The position numbers and the translations under genes were made by a program. A stretch of DNA of 7,841 bases, taken from the NCBI GenBank assembly GCA_050997195.1, contig JBPCRE010000248.1, positions 1 to 7,841 on the forward strand, in the 5' to 3' direction. The notes beneath the pieces are model-generated. The model was not told the origin of the DNA. It saw nothing but the letters and a program-made list of their open reading frames with translations, and did no database searches. Origin of the DNA: JACCZP01 sp050997195. GTDB taxonomy: Bacteria > Actinomycetota > Thermoleophilia > Solirubrobacterales > Thermoleophilaceae. Within the stretch, counting starts at the first letter, position 1. Every line of letters begins with the position of its first letter. Below, piece after piece: positions 1-6,142 of this stretch.

Positions 1-395
1 ACGTGCGCGTGTACGAGGACGCCGAGGAGCAGGCCATGCTCGTCAACGTGGTGGACGTGCCGCCGCTCTGCAACTTCATCCTTCCCGCCGTCTTTCGCTC
101 CGGTCCGCTCGCGGTGGCCATCTCCACCGCGGGGGCCAGCCCAGCGCTCGCCAAGCGGATCAAGCGCCAGATCGCCGAGGAGTACGGCGAGCCCTACGCG
201 AAGCTCGCCGAGCTCCTGAACGAGGTGCGCGGGTGGGCCAAGGGCAGCCTCCCCACCTACCAGGATCGCAAGGCGTTCTTCGAGTCCATCGTCAACGGCG
301 AGCCCGATCCCGTCGAGCTGCTTCGCCAGGGCGACGAGCTCGCCGTGCGCGACCTCATCGCCGCCGCGCAGCGCAGCGTCGCCGTCCCGGCGTAG
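1..395 (+). CDS. Precorrin-2 dehydrogenase / sirohydrochlorin ferrochelatase-type protein, 5'-truncated
   Basis: The C-terminal ~130 residues of a CysG-N/Met8p-family protein; the reading frame is open to the left edge, so the NAD-binding Rossmann glycine motif lies outside the window. These enzymes oxidise precorrin-2 to sirohydrochlorin with NAD and some also insert iron, giving siroheme in the cytoplasm. The visible part begins in the conserved VNVVD-P--C-FILPA segment (codons from about 42). The Asp at 54-56 matches the NVVD aspartate implicated in catalysis in CysG. It continues through ISTAGASPALAKRIK (about 120-165) and a helical tail typical of the dimerisation domain. No methyltransferase domain follows: the gene stops at TAG 393-395, so this is the stand-alone dehydrogenase type (SirC-like), not full CysG. 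The matching methyltransferase is fused to HemD near the right end of the window. moaC follows after 7 nt. Ferrochelatase activity cannot be judged from sequence. Confidence 0.88.
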   Translation, partial: VRVYEDAEEQAMLVNVVDVPPLCNFILPAVFRSGPLAVAISTAGASPALAKRIKRQIAEEYGEPYAKLAELLNEVRGWAKGSLPTYQDRKAFFESIVNGEPDPVELLRQGDELAVRDLIAAAQRSVAVPA

Positions 396-402
396 AAGCC
401 CG

Positions 403-882
403 GTGGGCGAGCTCACGCACCTCGACCACGAGGGGCGCGCGCGCATGGTCGACGTGGGCGCGAAGCCGTCCACCGAGCGACGCGCCCGCGCGCGCGCCGT
501 GGTGCGCATGGCCCCGGACACCGCGCGGGCGGTGGCGGCCGGCGACGCGCCGAAGGGCGACGTCGTGTCCACCGCTCGGATCGCGGGCATCCAGGGCGCC
601 AAGCGCACGGCCGAGCTCGTGCCCCTCTGCCATCCCCTCCCGCTCTCCTCGATCGACGTGCGGGTGTCGGTCGATCCCGGAGCGGGCGAGGTCACGCTCG
701 AGGCCGAGGCGCGCACCACGGGGCCCACGGGCGTCGAGATGGAGGCCATGACCGCGTGCTCGGTCGCCGCGCTCACGGTCTACGACATGGTCAAGGGGGT
801 CGAGCGGGGGGTGGAGATCGCCTCGGTGGTGCTGCTCGAGAAGACCGGCGGCAAGCACGACTGGCGCCGGGACGGCTCCTGA
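403..882 (+). CDS. moaC: Cyclic pyranopterin monophosphate synthase MoaC
   Basis: MoaC converts 3',8-cyclo-7,8-dihydro-GTP, made by MoaA, into cyclic pyranopterin monophosphate, the first stable intermediate of molybdenum cofactor synthesis in the cytosol. The 159-residue product is full length for the family and collinear with E. coli MoaC. Visible signatures are HMVDV-like RMVDVGAK (13-21), KGDVVSTARIAGIQGAKRT (51-69), LCHPLPLSS (75-83), TGVEMEAM (109-116) and TVYDMVKG (125-132). The residues equivalent to the E. coli catalytic set, Lys51, Asp128 and Lys131, are all present at the same numbers. The start is GTG 403, which gives the family-typical MxELTHLD beginning; the Shine-Dalgarno sequence is weak. 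It follows the siroheme gene by 7 nt and precedes mogA by 17 nt. moaA is not in the window. Confidence 0.97.
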   Translation: MGELTHLDHEGRARMVDVGAKPSTERRARARAVVRMAPDTARAVAAGDAPKGDVVSTARIAGIQGAKRTAELVPLCHPLPLSSIDVRVSVDPGAGEVTLEAEARTTGPTGVEMEAMTACSVAALTVYDMVKGVERGVEIASVVLLEKTGGKHDWRRDGS

Positions 883-899
883 GGGCGAGGCCCACCGAC

Positions 900-1367
900 G
901 TGCGCGCCGCCGTGCTCACCATCTCCACCTCCCGAGCCGCCGGCGCGGGCGGGGAGGATCTCTCCGGACCCGCGCTCGTGGAGCTCTGCGAGGCCGCCGG
1001 CCTCGAGACCACCCACGAGACGGTGGCCGACGACCGCGCGGCCATCGCCGATGCCCTGCGCCGCCTCGCCGACGACGAGGACGTGCGCTTCGTGTTCACC
1101 ACCGGGGGCACGGGCATGACCGCCGACGACGTGACCCCCGAGGCCACCCGCGACGCGATCGAGCGGGAGGCGCCCGGCTTCGCCGAGACGATCCGCCAGG
1201 AGTCCCGCCTCCACACGCCCCTCGGCATCCTCACCCGTGGAGTCTCCGGCGTGCGGGGGCGCACCCTGATCGTGAACCTCCCGGGCTCCCCGAAGGGGGT
1301 GCGCGAGTCGTGGCCGGTGATCGAGCCCACGCTCCGCCACGCCGCGGAGACACTCGAGCGTGCCTGA
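900..1367 (+). CDS. mogA: MogA/MoaB-family molybdopterin adenylyltransferase
   Basis: A 155-residue MoCF-domain protein. MogA activates molybdopterin by adenylation (Mg-ATP) so that MoeA can insert molybdate. The sequence shows the N-terminal strand RAAVLTISTSRAAG (2-15), the family hallmark TTGGTGMTADDVTPEAT (67-83) that forms the molybdopterin/AMP pocket, a PGFAE segment (92-96) and the C-terminal NLPGSPKGVRE (126-136). The TPLGILTRGVSGVRGRTLIV region resembles MogA more than MoaB, but the two groups are hard to separate from one sequence. Start choice: the frame stays open upstream into moaC. GTG 900 gives the usual M-R-x-x-V-L-T beginning, and GAGG at 887-890 lies 9 nt upstream, so I use it rather than a start inside moaC. 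It sits between moaC and ccmA in the same apparent transcript. Confidence 0.93.
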   Translation: MRAAVLTISTSRAAGAGGEDLSGPALVELCEAAGLETTHETVADDRAAIADALRRLADDEDVRFVFTTGGTGMTADDVTPEATRDAIEREAPGFAETIRQESRLHTPLGILTRGVSGVRGRTLIVNLPGSPKGVRESWPVIEPTLRHAAETLERA

Positions 1368-1391
1368 GCGGGCCGGAGCGCTCGTGGCGCG

Positions 1392-1400
1392 GGAGGAGGG
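1392..1400 (+). promoter_or_regulatory. Strong Shine-Dalgarno sequence that favours GTG 1408 as the ccmA start
   Basis: The purine run GGAGGAGGG ends 7 nt before GTG 1408 and matches the anti-Shine-Dalgarno core better than anything else next to a start in this window. It argues for ccmA starting at 1408 rather than at the upstream in-frame GTGs at 1360 and 1384. Caveat: if translation begins at 1360, the same bases are simply Glu-Glu-Gly codons. Confidence 0.55.
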
Positions 1401-1407
1401 CGCGCCG

Positions 1408-2112
1408 GTGCCCGGGGCCGAGCCGGCGGCTACGGCCGCGGTCGAGCTCCGCGCGCTCGGGCGCGACTACGGCGAGCGCCCGGCGCTCACCGGCGTGTCC
1501 GTGCGGCTCGAGGCCGGCGAGACCCTGGCCGTGCTCGGCTCGAACGGCGCCGGCAAGAGCACGCTGCTGCGCGTGCTGGCCACCCTGCTTCGCCCCCACG
1601 CGGGCTCGGTCCAGGTGCTCGGCGCGGCCCTGCCCGCCGAGGCGTGGCGGGTGCGGGGCCGCATCGGCTACCTCGGCCACGAGCCGCTTCTCTACCGCGA
1701 CCTCTCGGGACGCGAGAACCTCCTCTTCCATGCGCGCCTGCACGGGGTGGCGCCCGCGCGCGTGGACGAGGTGCTGGCCGGCGTCGGCCTCTCCGCTCGT
1801 GCGCACGATCCGGTGCGCCAGCTCTCGCGGGGAACGGTTCAGCGCCTGGCGGTGGCCCGCGCCGTGCTGCACGAGCCCGAGCTGCTGCTCCTCGACGAGC
1901 CTCGCGCGGGGCTCGACCCCGCTGCCTCCGAACGGCTCGAGCCGCTGGTCGGCCGAGCGTCCGGGCGCACCCGTGTGCTCGTGACCCACGACGTGGAGGG
2001 CGCCCTGGCCGAGAGCCATGCGGTGCTCGGGCTCCGGCGCGGCCGGGTCGCGCTCGCGGCCCCGGCGGGCCAGCTCGATCCCGCCGACGTGCGCAGGGAG
2101 CTCTACCGATGA
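1408..2112 (+). CDS. ccmA: Heme exporter ATP-binding protein CcmA
   Basis: The ABC ATPase of the CcmABCD complex. In System I cytochrome c maturation its ATP hydrolysis releases holo-CcmE from CcmC in the membrane. From GTG 1408 it is 234 residues, close to the family's usual 200-230. Motifs in order: Walker A GSNGAGKST (44-52); a GHEP segment at the Q-loop position (His91-Glu92), with LLYRDLSGRENLLFHARL after it, as in CcmA relatives (E. coli has GHQP there); signature LSRGTVQR (139-146); Walker B LLLLDEP (159-165, Glu164 the likely catalytic base); D-loop AGLD (167-170); switch His194 in VTHD. Two earlier in-frame GTGs exist: 1360, which overlaps the mogA stop by 8 nt and gives 250 residues, and 1384. 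I prefer 1408 because of the Shine-Dalgarno at 1392-1400. Its TGA overlaps the ccmB ATG (ATGA). The neighbouring ccmB and ccmC identify it as CcmA rather than a generic ABC ATPase. Confidence 0.92.
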   Translation: MPGAEPAATAAVELRALGRDYGERPALTGVSVRLEAGETLAVLGSNGAGKSTLLRVLATLLRPHAGSVQVLGAALPAEAWRVRGRIGYLGHEPLLYRDLSGRENLLFHARLHGVAPARVDEVLAGVGLSARAHDPVRQLSRGTVQRLAVARAVLHEPELLLLDEPRAGLDPAASERLEPLVGRASGRTRVLVTHDVEGALAESHAVLGLRRGRVALAAPAGQLDPADVRRELYR

Positions 2113-2783
2113 CCCGCGCGGTCGGCACGCTGCTCGCCAAGGATCTCCGCGTGGAGCTCCGCACCCGCGAGTCGGTGCCGGCCATGGCGCTCTTCTCGGT
2201 GTGCGTGTTCGTGCTCTTCCACTTCGGGCTCGACCAGGACGCGATCGACGGCGCGCTGGCGGCCGGGGTGCTCTGGGTCACGCTGCTGCTGGCGGCCGTG
2301 CTCGGGGTGGGCCGGCTCTTCGTGGCCGAGCGCGAGCAGGGCGGGCTCGAGGGCCTCTTGCTCGCTCCCATCGACCGCACGGCGGTGTGGGCGGCGAAGG
2401 CCGCGGCGCTGTTTCTCTTCCTCGTGGCCCTCGAGCTCGTGACCGTGCCCGCGTTCGCGCTGCTCCTGCTCGGCCCCGGCCTGCTCGAGGCGCTCGTCCC
2501 GCTCGCGGCCGTCCTGGTGCTGGCCGACGTGGGACTCGCCGCCGTGGGGGCGCTGGTGGCCGCGCTCGCTGTGGAGAGTCGCGCGCGCGAGCTGATCGCC
2601 GCCCTGCTCTTCCTGCCCCTCGTGGTGCCCGTGGTGGTGGCGGGCGCGGCGGCCACCGAGCCGCTCTTCTCCGGCTCTCAGGCTCCGGAGCAGCTCGGGC
2701 GGTGGCTCGCCTTCCTCGCGATCTACAATGCCCTGTTCGTCGTACTTTCGGTAGCGGTGTTCGACTACCTGCTCGAGGATTGA
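2109..2783 (+). CDS. ccmB: Heme exporter permease CcmB
   Basis: A 224-residue integral membrane protein, the typical CcmB length, and the permease partner of CcmA in the cytochrome c maturation ABC complex. About six hydrophobic segments are visible, near residues 22-42, 46-69, 98-120, 128-154, 161-181 and 199-220. The N-terminus (LLAKDLRVELRTRESV) is the conserved cytoplasmic amphipathic lead-in of CcmB. The hallmark loop after the second helix, AEREQGGLEGLLLAPIDRT (73-91), with the following K97, is clear and corresponds to the segment thought to contact the ATPase. The start ATG 2109 overlaps the ccmA stop as ATGA, with AGGGAG at 2095-2100 as a good Shine-Dalgarno. The end overlaps the likely ccmC start. 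What is transported, if anything, is unsettled for this family. Confidence 0.93.
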   Translation: MTRAVGTLLAKDLRVELRTRESVPAMALFSVCVFVLFHFGLDQDAIDGALAAGVLWVTLLLAAVLGVGRLFVAEREQGGLEGLLLAPIDRTAVWAAKAAALFLFLVALELVTVPAFALLLLGPGLLEALVPLAAVLVLADVGLAAVGALVAALAVESRARELIAALLFLPLVVPVVVAGAAATEPLFSGSQAPEQLGRWLAFLAIYNALFVVLSVAVFDYLLED

Positions 2784-3592
2784 CCTCCCTGGCCCCCACC
2801 CCCACTCGCAGCGCCTCCGCGGCCCGGAGGGGCTTCGGTCGGGGCCTCGTGCCCCTCTCGGTCGTCACCCTGGTGGCCGTGGCCGTGGCCCTCGGGATGG
2901 TGTTCTTCTACGCCCCGCTCGACGCCGACCAGGGCTTCGTCCAGAAGATCTTCTACCTGCACGTGCCCATGGCGCTGGTGGCGCTGGTGGGCTTCGTGGC
3001 CGCGGGCGTGATGGGGCTGATGCACCTGCGCAGCGGCGACCGGCGGTGGGATCTCCGCTCCTACGTGGCCATCCACATCTCCACCATCCTCGCGGTGGGC
3101 GTGCTGGCCACCGGCTCGATCTGGGCCCGGGCCTCGTGGGGCCACTGGTGGGTGTGGAGCGAGCCGATGCTCGTGGCCTTCCTCATCGTCTTCCTCCTCT
3201 ACGCCGTGTACCCGATGCTGCGCTTCTCGATCGAGGATCCGGGCCGCCAGGCGCGCTCGGCGTCGGTGTTCGCGGTGGCCGCCGGGGCGTTCGTGCCGCT
3301 CAACTTCGCGGCGGTGCGCTCGGCGCAGTCGCTCACCCATCCGCAGGTGTTCTCCACCACGGGCGGCGGGATGCCGGCCGAGATGTTCGTGACCTTCCTG
3401 GTGGGTCTCGTGGCCATGGCACTGCTCTTCGTCACTCTGTGGAAGCTCGAGCTGACCGCCAAGCACGCGGCCGAGCAGCTTCGCGGAATGCGCCGGCGGA
3501 TCGAGGCGGCGGCCGAGGACCACGAGCCGGCGCGAGCGCCGGCCGCCGCCCCCGGCGAGTCCGGACGGCCGCTGGCCGGCGCGGCCTCGTAG
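2780..3592 (+). CDS. ccmC: Cytochrome c maturation heme-handling protein CcmC
   Basis: CcmC presents heme to CcmE at the outer face of the membrane through a tryptophan-rich loop and two external histidines. The 270-residue product has six predicted helices (about 23-45, 62-83, 94-115, 130-146, 160-178, 202-222). His61 in KIFYLHVP and His187 in SLTHP match the two conserved heme-ligand histidines. The W-rich signature is WGHWWVWSEP (120-129): the aspartate that normally follows the last Trp in WGxxWxWD is Ser127. A charged, Ala/Pro-rich cytoplasmic tail follows (about 223-270). Start: TTG 2780 overlaps the ccmB TGA (TTGA) and fits the coupling seen elsewhere. GTG 2849 is the only later GTG upstream of the first helix and would give 247 residues. 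The long open frame upstream overlaps ccmB and is not coding. CcmF, CcsA and NrfE share this domain, but the size and ccmAB context favour CcmC. Confidence 0.92.
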   Translation: MTSLAPTPTRSASAARRGFGRGLVPLSVVTLVAVAVALGMVFFYAPLDADQGFVQKIFYLHVPMALVALVGFVAAGVMGLMHLRSGDRRWDLRSYVAIHISTILAVGVLATGSIWARASWGHWWVWSEPMLVAFLIVFLLYAVYPMLRFSIEDPGRQARSASVFAVAAGAFVPLNFAAVRSAQSLTHPQVFSTTGGGMPAEMFVTFLVGLVAMALLFVTLWKLELTAKHAAEQLRGMRRRIEAAAEDHEPARAPAAAPGESGRPLAGAAS

Positions 3593-3771
3593 TGGGCCCG
3601 GCGCTGCCGCTCGGCCAGAGCGGCGTGTACGTCGCGGGTGCCTTCATCGTCTTCGTGGTGCTGATCCTCGTCTACGTGGCCATCATCGGGGCCAAGATCG
3701 CGCGGATCGAACGCGAGCTCGGCGAGCTCTCCGAGCCGGCCGAGCGCCAACCCGAGGCCGTGCGCTCGTGA
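3592..3771 (+). CDS. ccmD: Small membrane protein, CcmD-like
   Basis: A 59-residue protein with one transmembrane segment (about 11-33) preceded by GVYV and followed by a basic, then coiled amphipathic stretch (KIARIERELGEL, 35-46). This is the architecture of CcmD, the small subunit that links CcmC to CcmAB and helps release holo-CcmE: a (G)xYVxxA start to the helix and a cytosolic R/E-rich tail. GTG 3592 shares one base with the ccmC stop (TAGTG), and the TGA overlaps the hemA GTG (GTGA), so it is wedged seamlessly between them. CcmD is poorly conserved, so the assignment rests on topology, size and position directly after ccmC rather than on diagnostic residues. The same frame stays open far upstream inside ccmC; that extension is not supported. 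Confidence 0.82.
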   Translation: MGPALPLGQSGVYVAGAFIVFVVLILVYVAIIGAKIARIERELGELSEPAERQPEAVRS

Positions 3772-5123
3772 CCAACCCGCTGCTCGCTCTCGGCATCTCC
3801 CACAAGACGGCGCCCGTGGCCCTGCGCGAGCGCCTCGCCCTCCCCGAGGGCCGGGCCGCCGCCGTGCTCGCGGAGCTCGGCGCGCACCCCGAGGTGGACG
3901 AGGCCGTGGCCATCTCCACCTGCAACCGCACCGAGCTCTACCTCGCGGTGGGCGACCCGGTGGAGGCCGAGTCCGCGGCGCTCGGGGTGCTGGCCCGCCA
4001 GGCCGGCATCCGGCCCACCGAGATGCTCGGCTCGCTGTACTCCATGCGCGAGGGCGAGGCCGTGCGCCATCTCTTCTCGGTGGCCTCGGGGCTCGACTCG
4101 ATGATCGTGGGCGAGGCCGAGGTCCAGGGCCAGGTCAAGCGCGCCTACGAGCTGGCGCTCGTGGAGGGCGCCACCGGACCGGTCACCAACCGCCTCTTCC
4201 GCGACGCGCTGGCCACCGGCAAGCGGGTCCGCACGGAGACGGGGGTGTCGCGCTCGCGCGTGTCGGTGTCCTCGGTGGCCGTCGAGCTGGCGCGCGGCCT
4301 GCTCGGCTCGCTCGAGAAGCGCTCGGTGCTGGTGATCGGGGCCGGGGAGAACGGTGAGCTCACCGCGCGCGCGTTCTCCGAGCTCGGGGTGAACACCATC
4401 TTCGTGGCCAACCGCCGCTACGACCGCGCGATCGGCCTGGCCAAGCGCTTCGGGGGCGGAGCGGTGCGCTTCGAGGAGCTGCCGGGAGAGCTCGCCCGGA
4501 CCGACATCGTGGTGTCGTCCACCGGCTCGCCGCACCAGATCGTGGGCCGCGAGGAGCTGGCCGTGGTGGCCGACGAGCGTGCCGGGCGGCCGCTGCTGTT
4601 GATCGACATCGCCGTGCCGCGCGACATCGATCCCTCGGTGCGTGACCTCCCGGGCATCACCCTCTTCGACATGGACGACCTCCAGCGCGAGGTGGCGCGC
4701 AACCTCGGCGTGCGCCAGGCCGAGGCCACGCGCGCGCGGACCATCGTGGAGGAGGAGGCGGAGCGCTTCGGCGCGTGGCTCGCCACCCTCGAGGTGGTGC
4801 CCACCATCGCCGCGCTGCGCGAGCAGGGCGAGGCGGTGGTGGACTCCGTGCTCCGCGAGAACGCCGCCCGCTGGGAGAGCCTCTCCGAGGCCGATCGCGA
4901 GCGGGTGGGCACGGTGGCCCGCGCGGTGGTCTCGCGCTTGCTCCACGAGCCCACCCGGCGCCTGCGAGCCGTGACCGAGGACGGTCCGGCCTGGGTGTAC
5001 GTGCAGGCGCTGCGCGAGCTCTTCGCGCTCGATCCCGACGGGGACTCGTGGGGGCGCCGGGGCGCCGAATCCGAGCCCGCTCCCGCCGAGGTCGCCTCCC
5101 TCGAGGCTCGCCGCCGGCGTTGA
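3768..5123 (+). CDS. hemA: Glutamyl-tRNA reductase HemA
   Basis: This enzyme reduces glutamyl-tRNA(Glu) with NADPH to glutamate-1-semialdehyde, the first committed step of C5-pathway tetrapyrrole synthesis. The 451-residue protein has all three domains. The catalytic domain carries GISHKTAPV (9-17), the nucleophile Cys52 in STCNRTELY (50-58), and RHLFSVASGLDSMIVGEAEVQGQ (100-122), with His101 at the conserved general-acid/base position. The NADPH domain carries VLVIGAGENGELT (187-199) and IDIAVPRDIDP (279-289). The helical dimerisation domain runs from about 305 to 425 and includes RLLHEPTRRLR (390-400). A charged, apparently disordered tail of about 25 residues (427-451) follows. GTG 3768 overlaps the ccmD-like stop; GAGG at 3754-3757 is a plausible ribosome site. 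The last two bases of its stop codon begin the long palindrome at 5122. glutamate-1-semialdehyde aminomutase (hemL) and hemB are not in the window. Confidence 0.97.
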   Translation: MTNPLLALGISHKTAPVALRERLALPEGRAAAVLAELGAHPEVDEAVAISTCNRTELYLAVGDPVEAESAALGVLARQAGIRPTEMLGSLYSMREGEAVRHLFSVASGLDSMIVGEAEVQGQVKRAYELALVEGATGPVTNRLFRDALATGKRVRTETGVSRSRVSVSSVAVELARGLLGSLEKRSVLVIGAGENGELTARAFSELGVNTIFVANRRYDRAIGLAKRFGGGAVRFEELPGELARTDIVVSSTGSPHQIVGREELAVVADERAGRPLLLIDIAVPRDIDPSVRDLPGITLFDMDDLQREVARNLGVRQAEATRARTIVEEEAERFGAWLATLEVVPTIAALREQGEAVVDSVLRENAARWESLSEADRERVGTVARAVVSRLLHEPTRRLRAVTEDGPAWVYVQALRELFALDPDGDSWGRRGAESEPAPAEVASLEARRRR

Positions 5124-5179
5124 TGCACACGCGGATGAGGCGCGATAGCCGCGCTCTCGCGCCTCCCCGCGCGTGCATC
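5122..5179 (+). repeat. 58-nt imperfect palindrome (stem-loop) between hemA and hemC
   Basis: The outer arms are GATGCACACGCGG (5122-5134) and CCGCGCGTGCATC (5167-5179), pairing at 12 of 13 positions (A5129/C5172 mismatched). After a 2x1 internal loop, the inner arms GAGGCGCGA (5137-5145) and TCGCGCCTC (5157-5165) pair perfectly. One further mismatch and an AGC/GCT helix (5147-5149 with 5153-5155) close on a three-base loop. About 24 base pairs form in all. It fills nearly the whole hemA-hemC gap and includes the last two bases of the hemA stop and the GTG at 5173. No T-run follows, so it is not a classical intrinsic terminator. It could be a U-less terminator or attenuator, an mRNA processing or stability element, a protein-binding palindrome, or a copy of a dispersed repeat. 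Confidence 0.85.
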
Positions 5180-5180
5180 T

Positions 5181-5183
5181 AGG
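5181..5183 (+). promoter_or_regulatory. Possible ribosome-binding site (AGG) for hemC start TTG 5191
   Basis: AGG(T) just 3' of the hairpin lies 7 nt before TTG 5191, the codon that gives the family-typical hemC N-terminus. The GTG at 5173 has only C/G-rich hairpin sequence upstream and no Shine-Dalgarno. The motif is short, so this is weak evidence that only tips the start choice. Confidence 0.35.
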
Positions 5184-5190
5184 TCCGCGC

Positions 5191-6108
5191 TTGCATCGTC
5201 TGCGCATCGCCACGCGCGGGAGCGCGCTCGCACTGGCCCAGTCGGGTGCTGTGGCCGAGCGTCTCCGTGCGGCCCGGCCCGGCCTCGAGGTCTCGCTCGT
5301 GCCTCTGCGCACCTCCGGCGACGAGGGCGTGCACCCGGCCCCCGACGCCCTGGGCGACAAGTCGGACTTCGTCAAGGAGATCGAGGAGGCGCTCCTCGAG
5401 GAGCGGGCCGAGCTCGCCGTGCACTCGGCCAAGGACGTGCCGGGGGTGATCGCCGAAGGCCTCGCCATCGTGGGAGTGCCCGAGCGGGCGGACCCTCGGG
5501 ACGCTCTGTGCGGCGCGGACTCCCTGGCCGCCCTTCCCCGGGGTGCCTCGGTGGGCACGAGCTCTCTACGCCGGCGTGCGCAGCTTCTGGCCCTGCGGCC
5601 CGATCTCGAGGTGCGCGAGCTCCGCGGCAACGTGGACACCCGTCTGCGGCGGCTGGCCGAGGGCGCCCACCACGCCGTGGTGCTGGCCGCGGCCGGGCTC
5701 GAGCGGCTCGGCCTGGCGGCCGGGCACGCGCCGATGCCTCTGGTCGAGATGACGCCGGCACCCGGCCAGGGCTGCCTCGCCCTCGAGGCCAGGGTGGGTG
5801 ACGAGGACACGGCCGCCCTGGCCGCCGCGCTCACGGACCCGGACGCGCTCGTGTGCCTCACCGCAGAGCGCGCGCTCGTGACCGAGCTCGAGGCGAGCTG
5901 CCGCACGCCGATCGGCGGCTACGCGTCGCTGCTCCGCGGACGCCTCACGCTCGAGGCCTTCGCCGGCCTGCCGAGCGGGGAGGCCTGGGTGCGTGACGCG
6001 CTGGTGGGCGACGCCGAGGACCCCGCCGCCCTGGGGCGAGCGGTGGCCGAGCGGCTGCTGGCCGCGGGCGCGCGCGAGATCCTCGACCAGGCGGAGCTCG
6101 CGGCGTGA
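5191..6108 (+). CDS. hemC: Hydroxymethylbilane synthase (porphobilinogen deaminase) HemC
   Basis: Polymerises four porphobilinogens into hydroxymethylbilane, the substrate of the HemD domain encoded next. From TTG 5191 it has 305 residues, normal for bacterial HemC. Visible motifs: LRIATRGSALALAQS (4-18), KSDFVKEIEEALL (57-69), HSAKDVPG with the catalytic Asp82, GTSSLRRRAQL (122-132), RGNVDTRLRRL (145-155) and PAPGQGCLALE (190-200). Cys237 in ELEASCRTPIGGYA is the attachment site of the dipyrromethane cofactor. The start is uncertain. TTG 5191 gives MHRLRIATRGS, matching family N-termini, and has AGG 7 nt upstream. GTG 5173 would add six residues and places the start in the 3' arm of the hairpin. 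The gap after hemA is 67 nt (or 49 nt), the longest in the window. The cobA-hemD fusion follows after 34 nt. Confidence 0.96.
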   Translation: MHRLRIATRGSALALAQSGAVAERLRAARPGLEVSLVPLRTSGDEGVHPAPDALGDKSDFVKEIEEALLEERAELAVHSAKDVPGVIAEGLAIVGVPERADPRDALCGADSLAALPRGASVGTSSLRRRAQLLALRPDLEVRELRGNVDTRLRRLAEGAHHAVVLAAAGLERLGLAAGHAPMPLVEMTPAPGQGCLALEARVGDEDTAALAAALTDPDALVCLTAERALVTELEASCRTPIGGYASLLRGRLTLEAFAGLPSGEAWVRDALVGDAEDPAALGRAVAERLLAAGAREILDQAELAA

Positions 6109-6142
6109 GCCGGCCCTGCGCGCGCGGGTGGGCTCGGCGCCG

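Noticed and set aside
756..899. Upstream extension of mogA inside moaC
   Set aside because: The MoaC frame is strongly conserved there, and GTG 900 gives the normal family N-terminus.
2018..2779. Open frame running into ccmC from upstream, as a possible large N-terminal extension
   Set aside because: It overlaps ccmA and ccmB, which have unambiguous family motifs in another frame, and the extension is Arg/Gly/Ala-rich without domain character.
5120..5149. Possible sigma-70-like promoter (TTGATG and GATAGC) before hemC
   Set aside because: The boxes match weakly, and the bases are already explained by the hairpin and the hemA stop.
5157..5190. Classical rho-independent terminator after hemA
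   Set aside because: There is a strong stem but no T-run downstream, and hemC follows at once on the same strand, so I list it only as a stem-loop of unknown role.
5175..5208. Three GCATC copies at 5175, 5193 and 5204 as a possible operator
   Set aside because: Spacings are unequal (18 and 11), the last two are ordinary hemC codons, and a five-base word is too short to support a site.
3672..5906. Very long minus-strand open frame (744 codons) antisense to ccmD, hemA and hemC
   Set aside because: The translation is low-complexity, rich in Arg, Ala, His and Gly, with no recognisable domain. It lies opposite real genes whose G/C-ending codons remove stops on the other strand.
5993..6142. Upstream extension of cobA/hemD into the hemC 3' end
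   Set aside because: The hemC frame is the coding one to 6108, and ATG 6143 places the VYLVGAGPG motif at the expected position.
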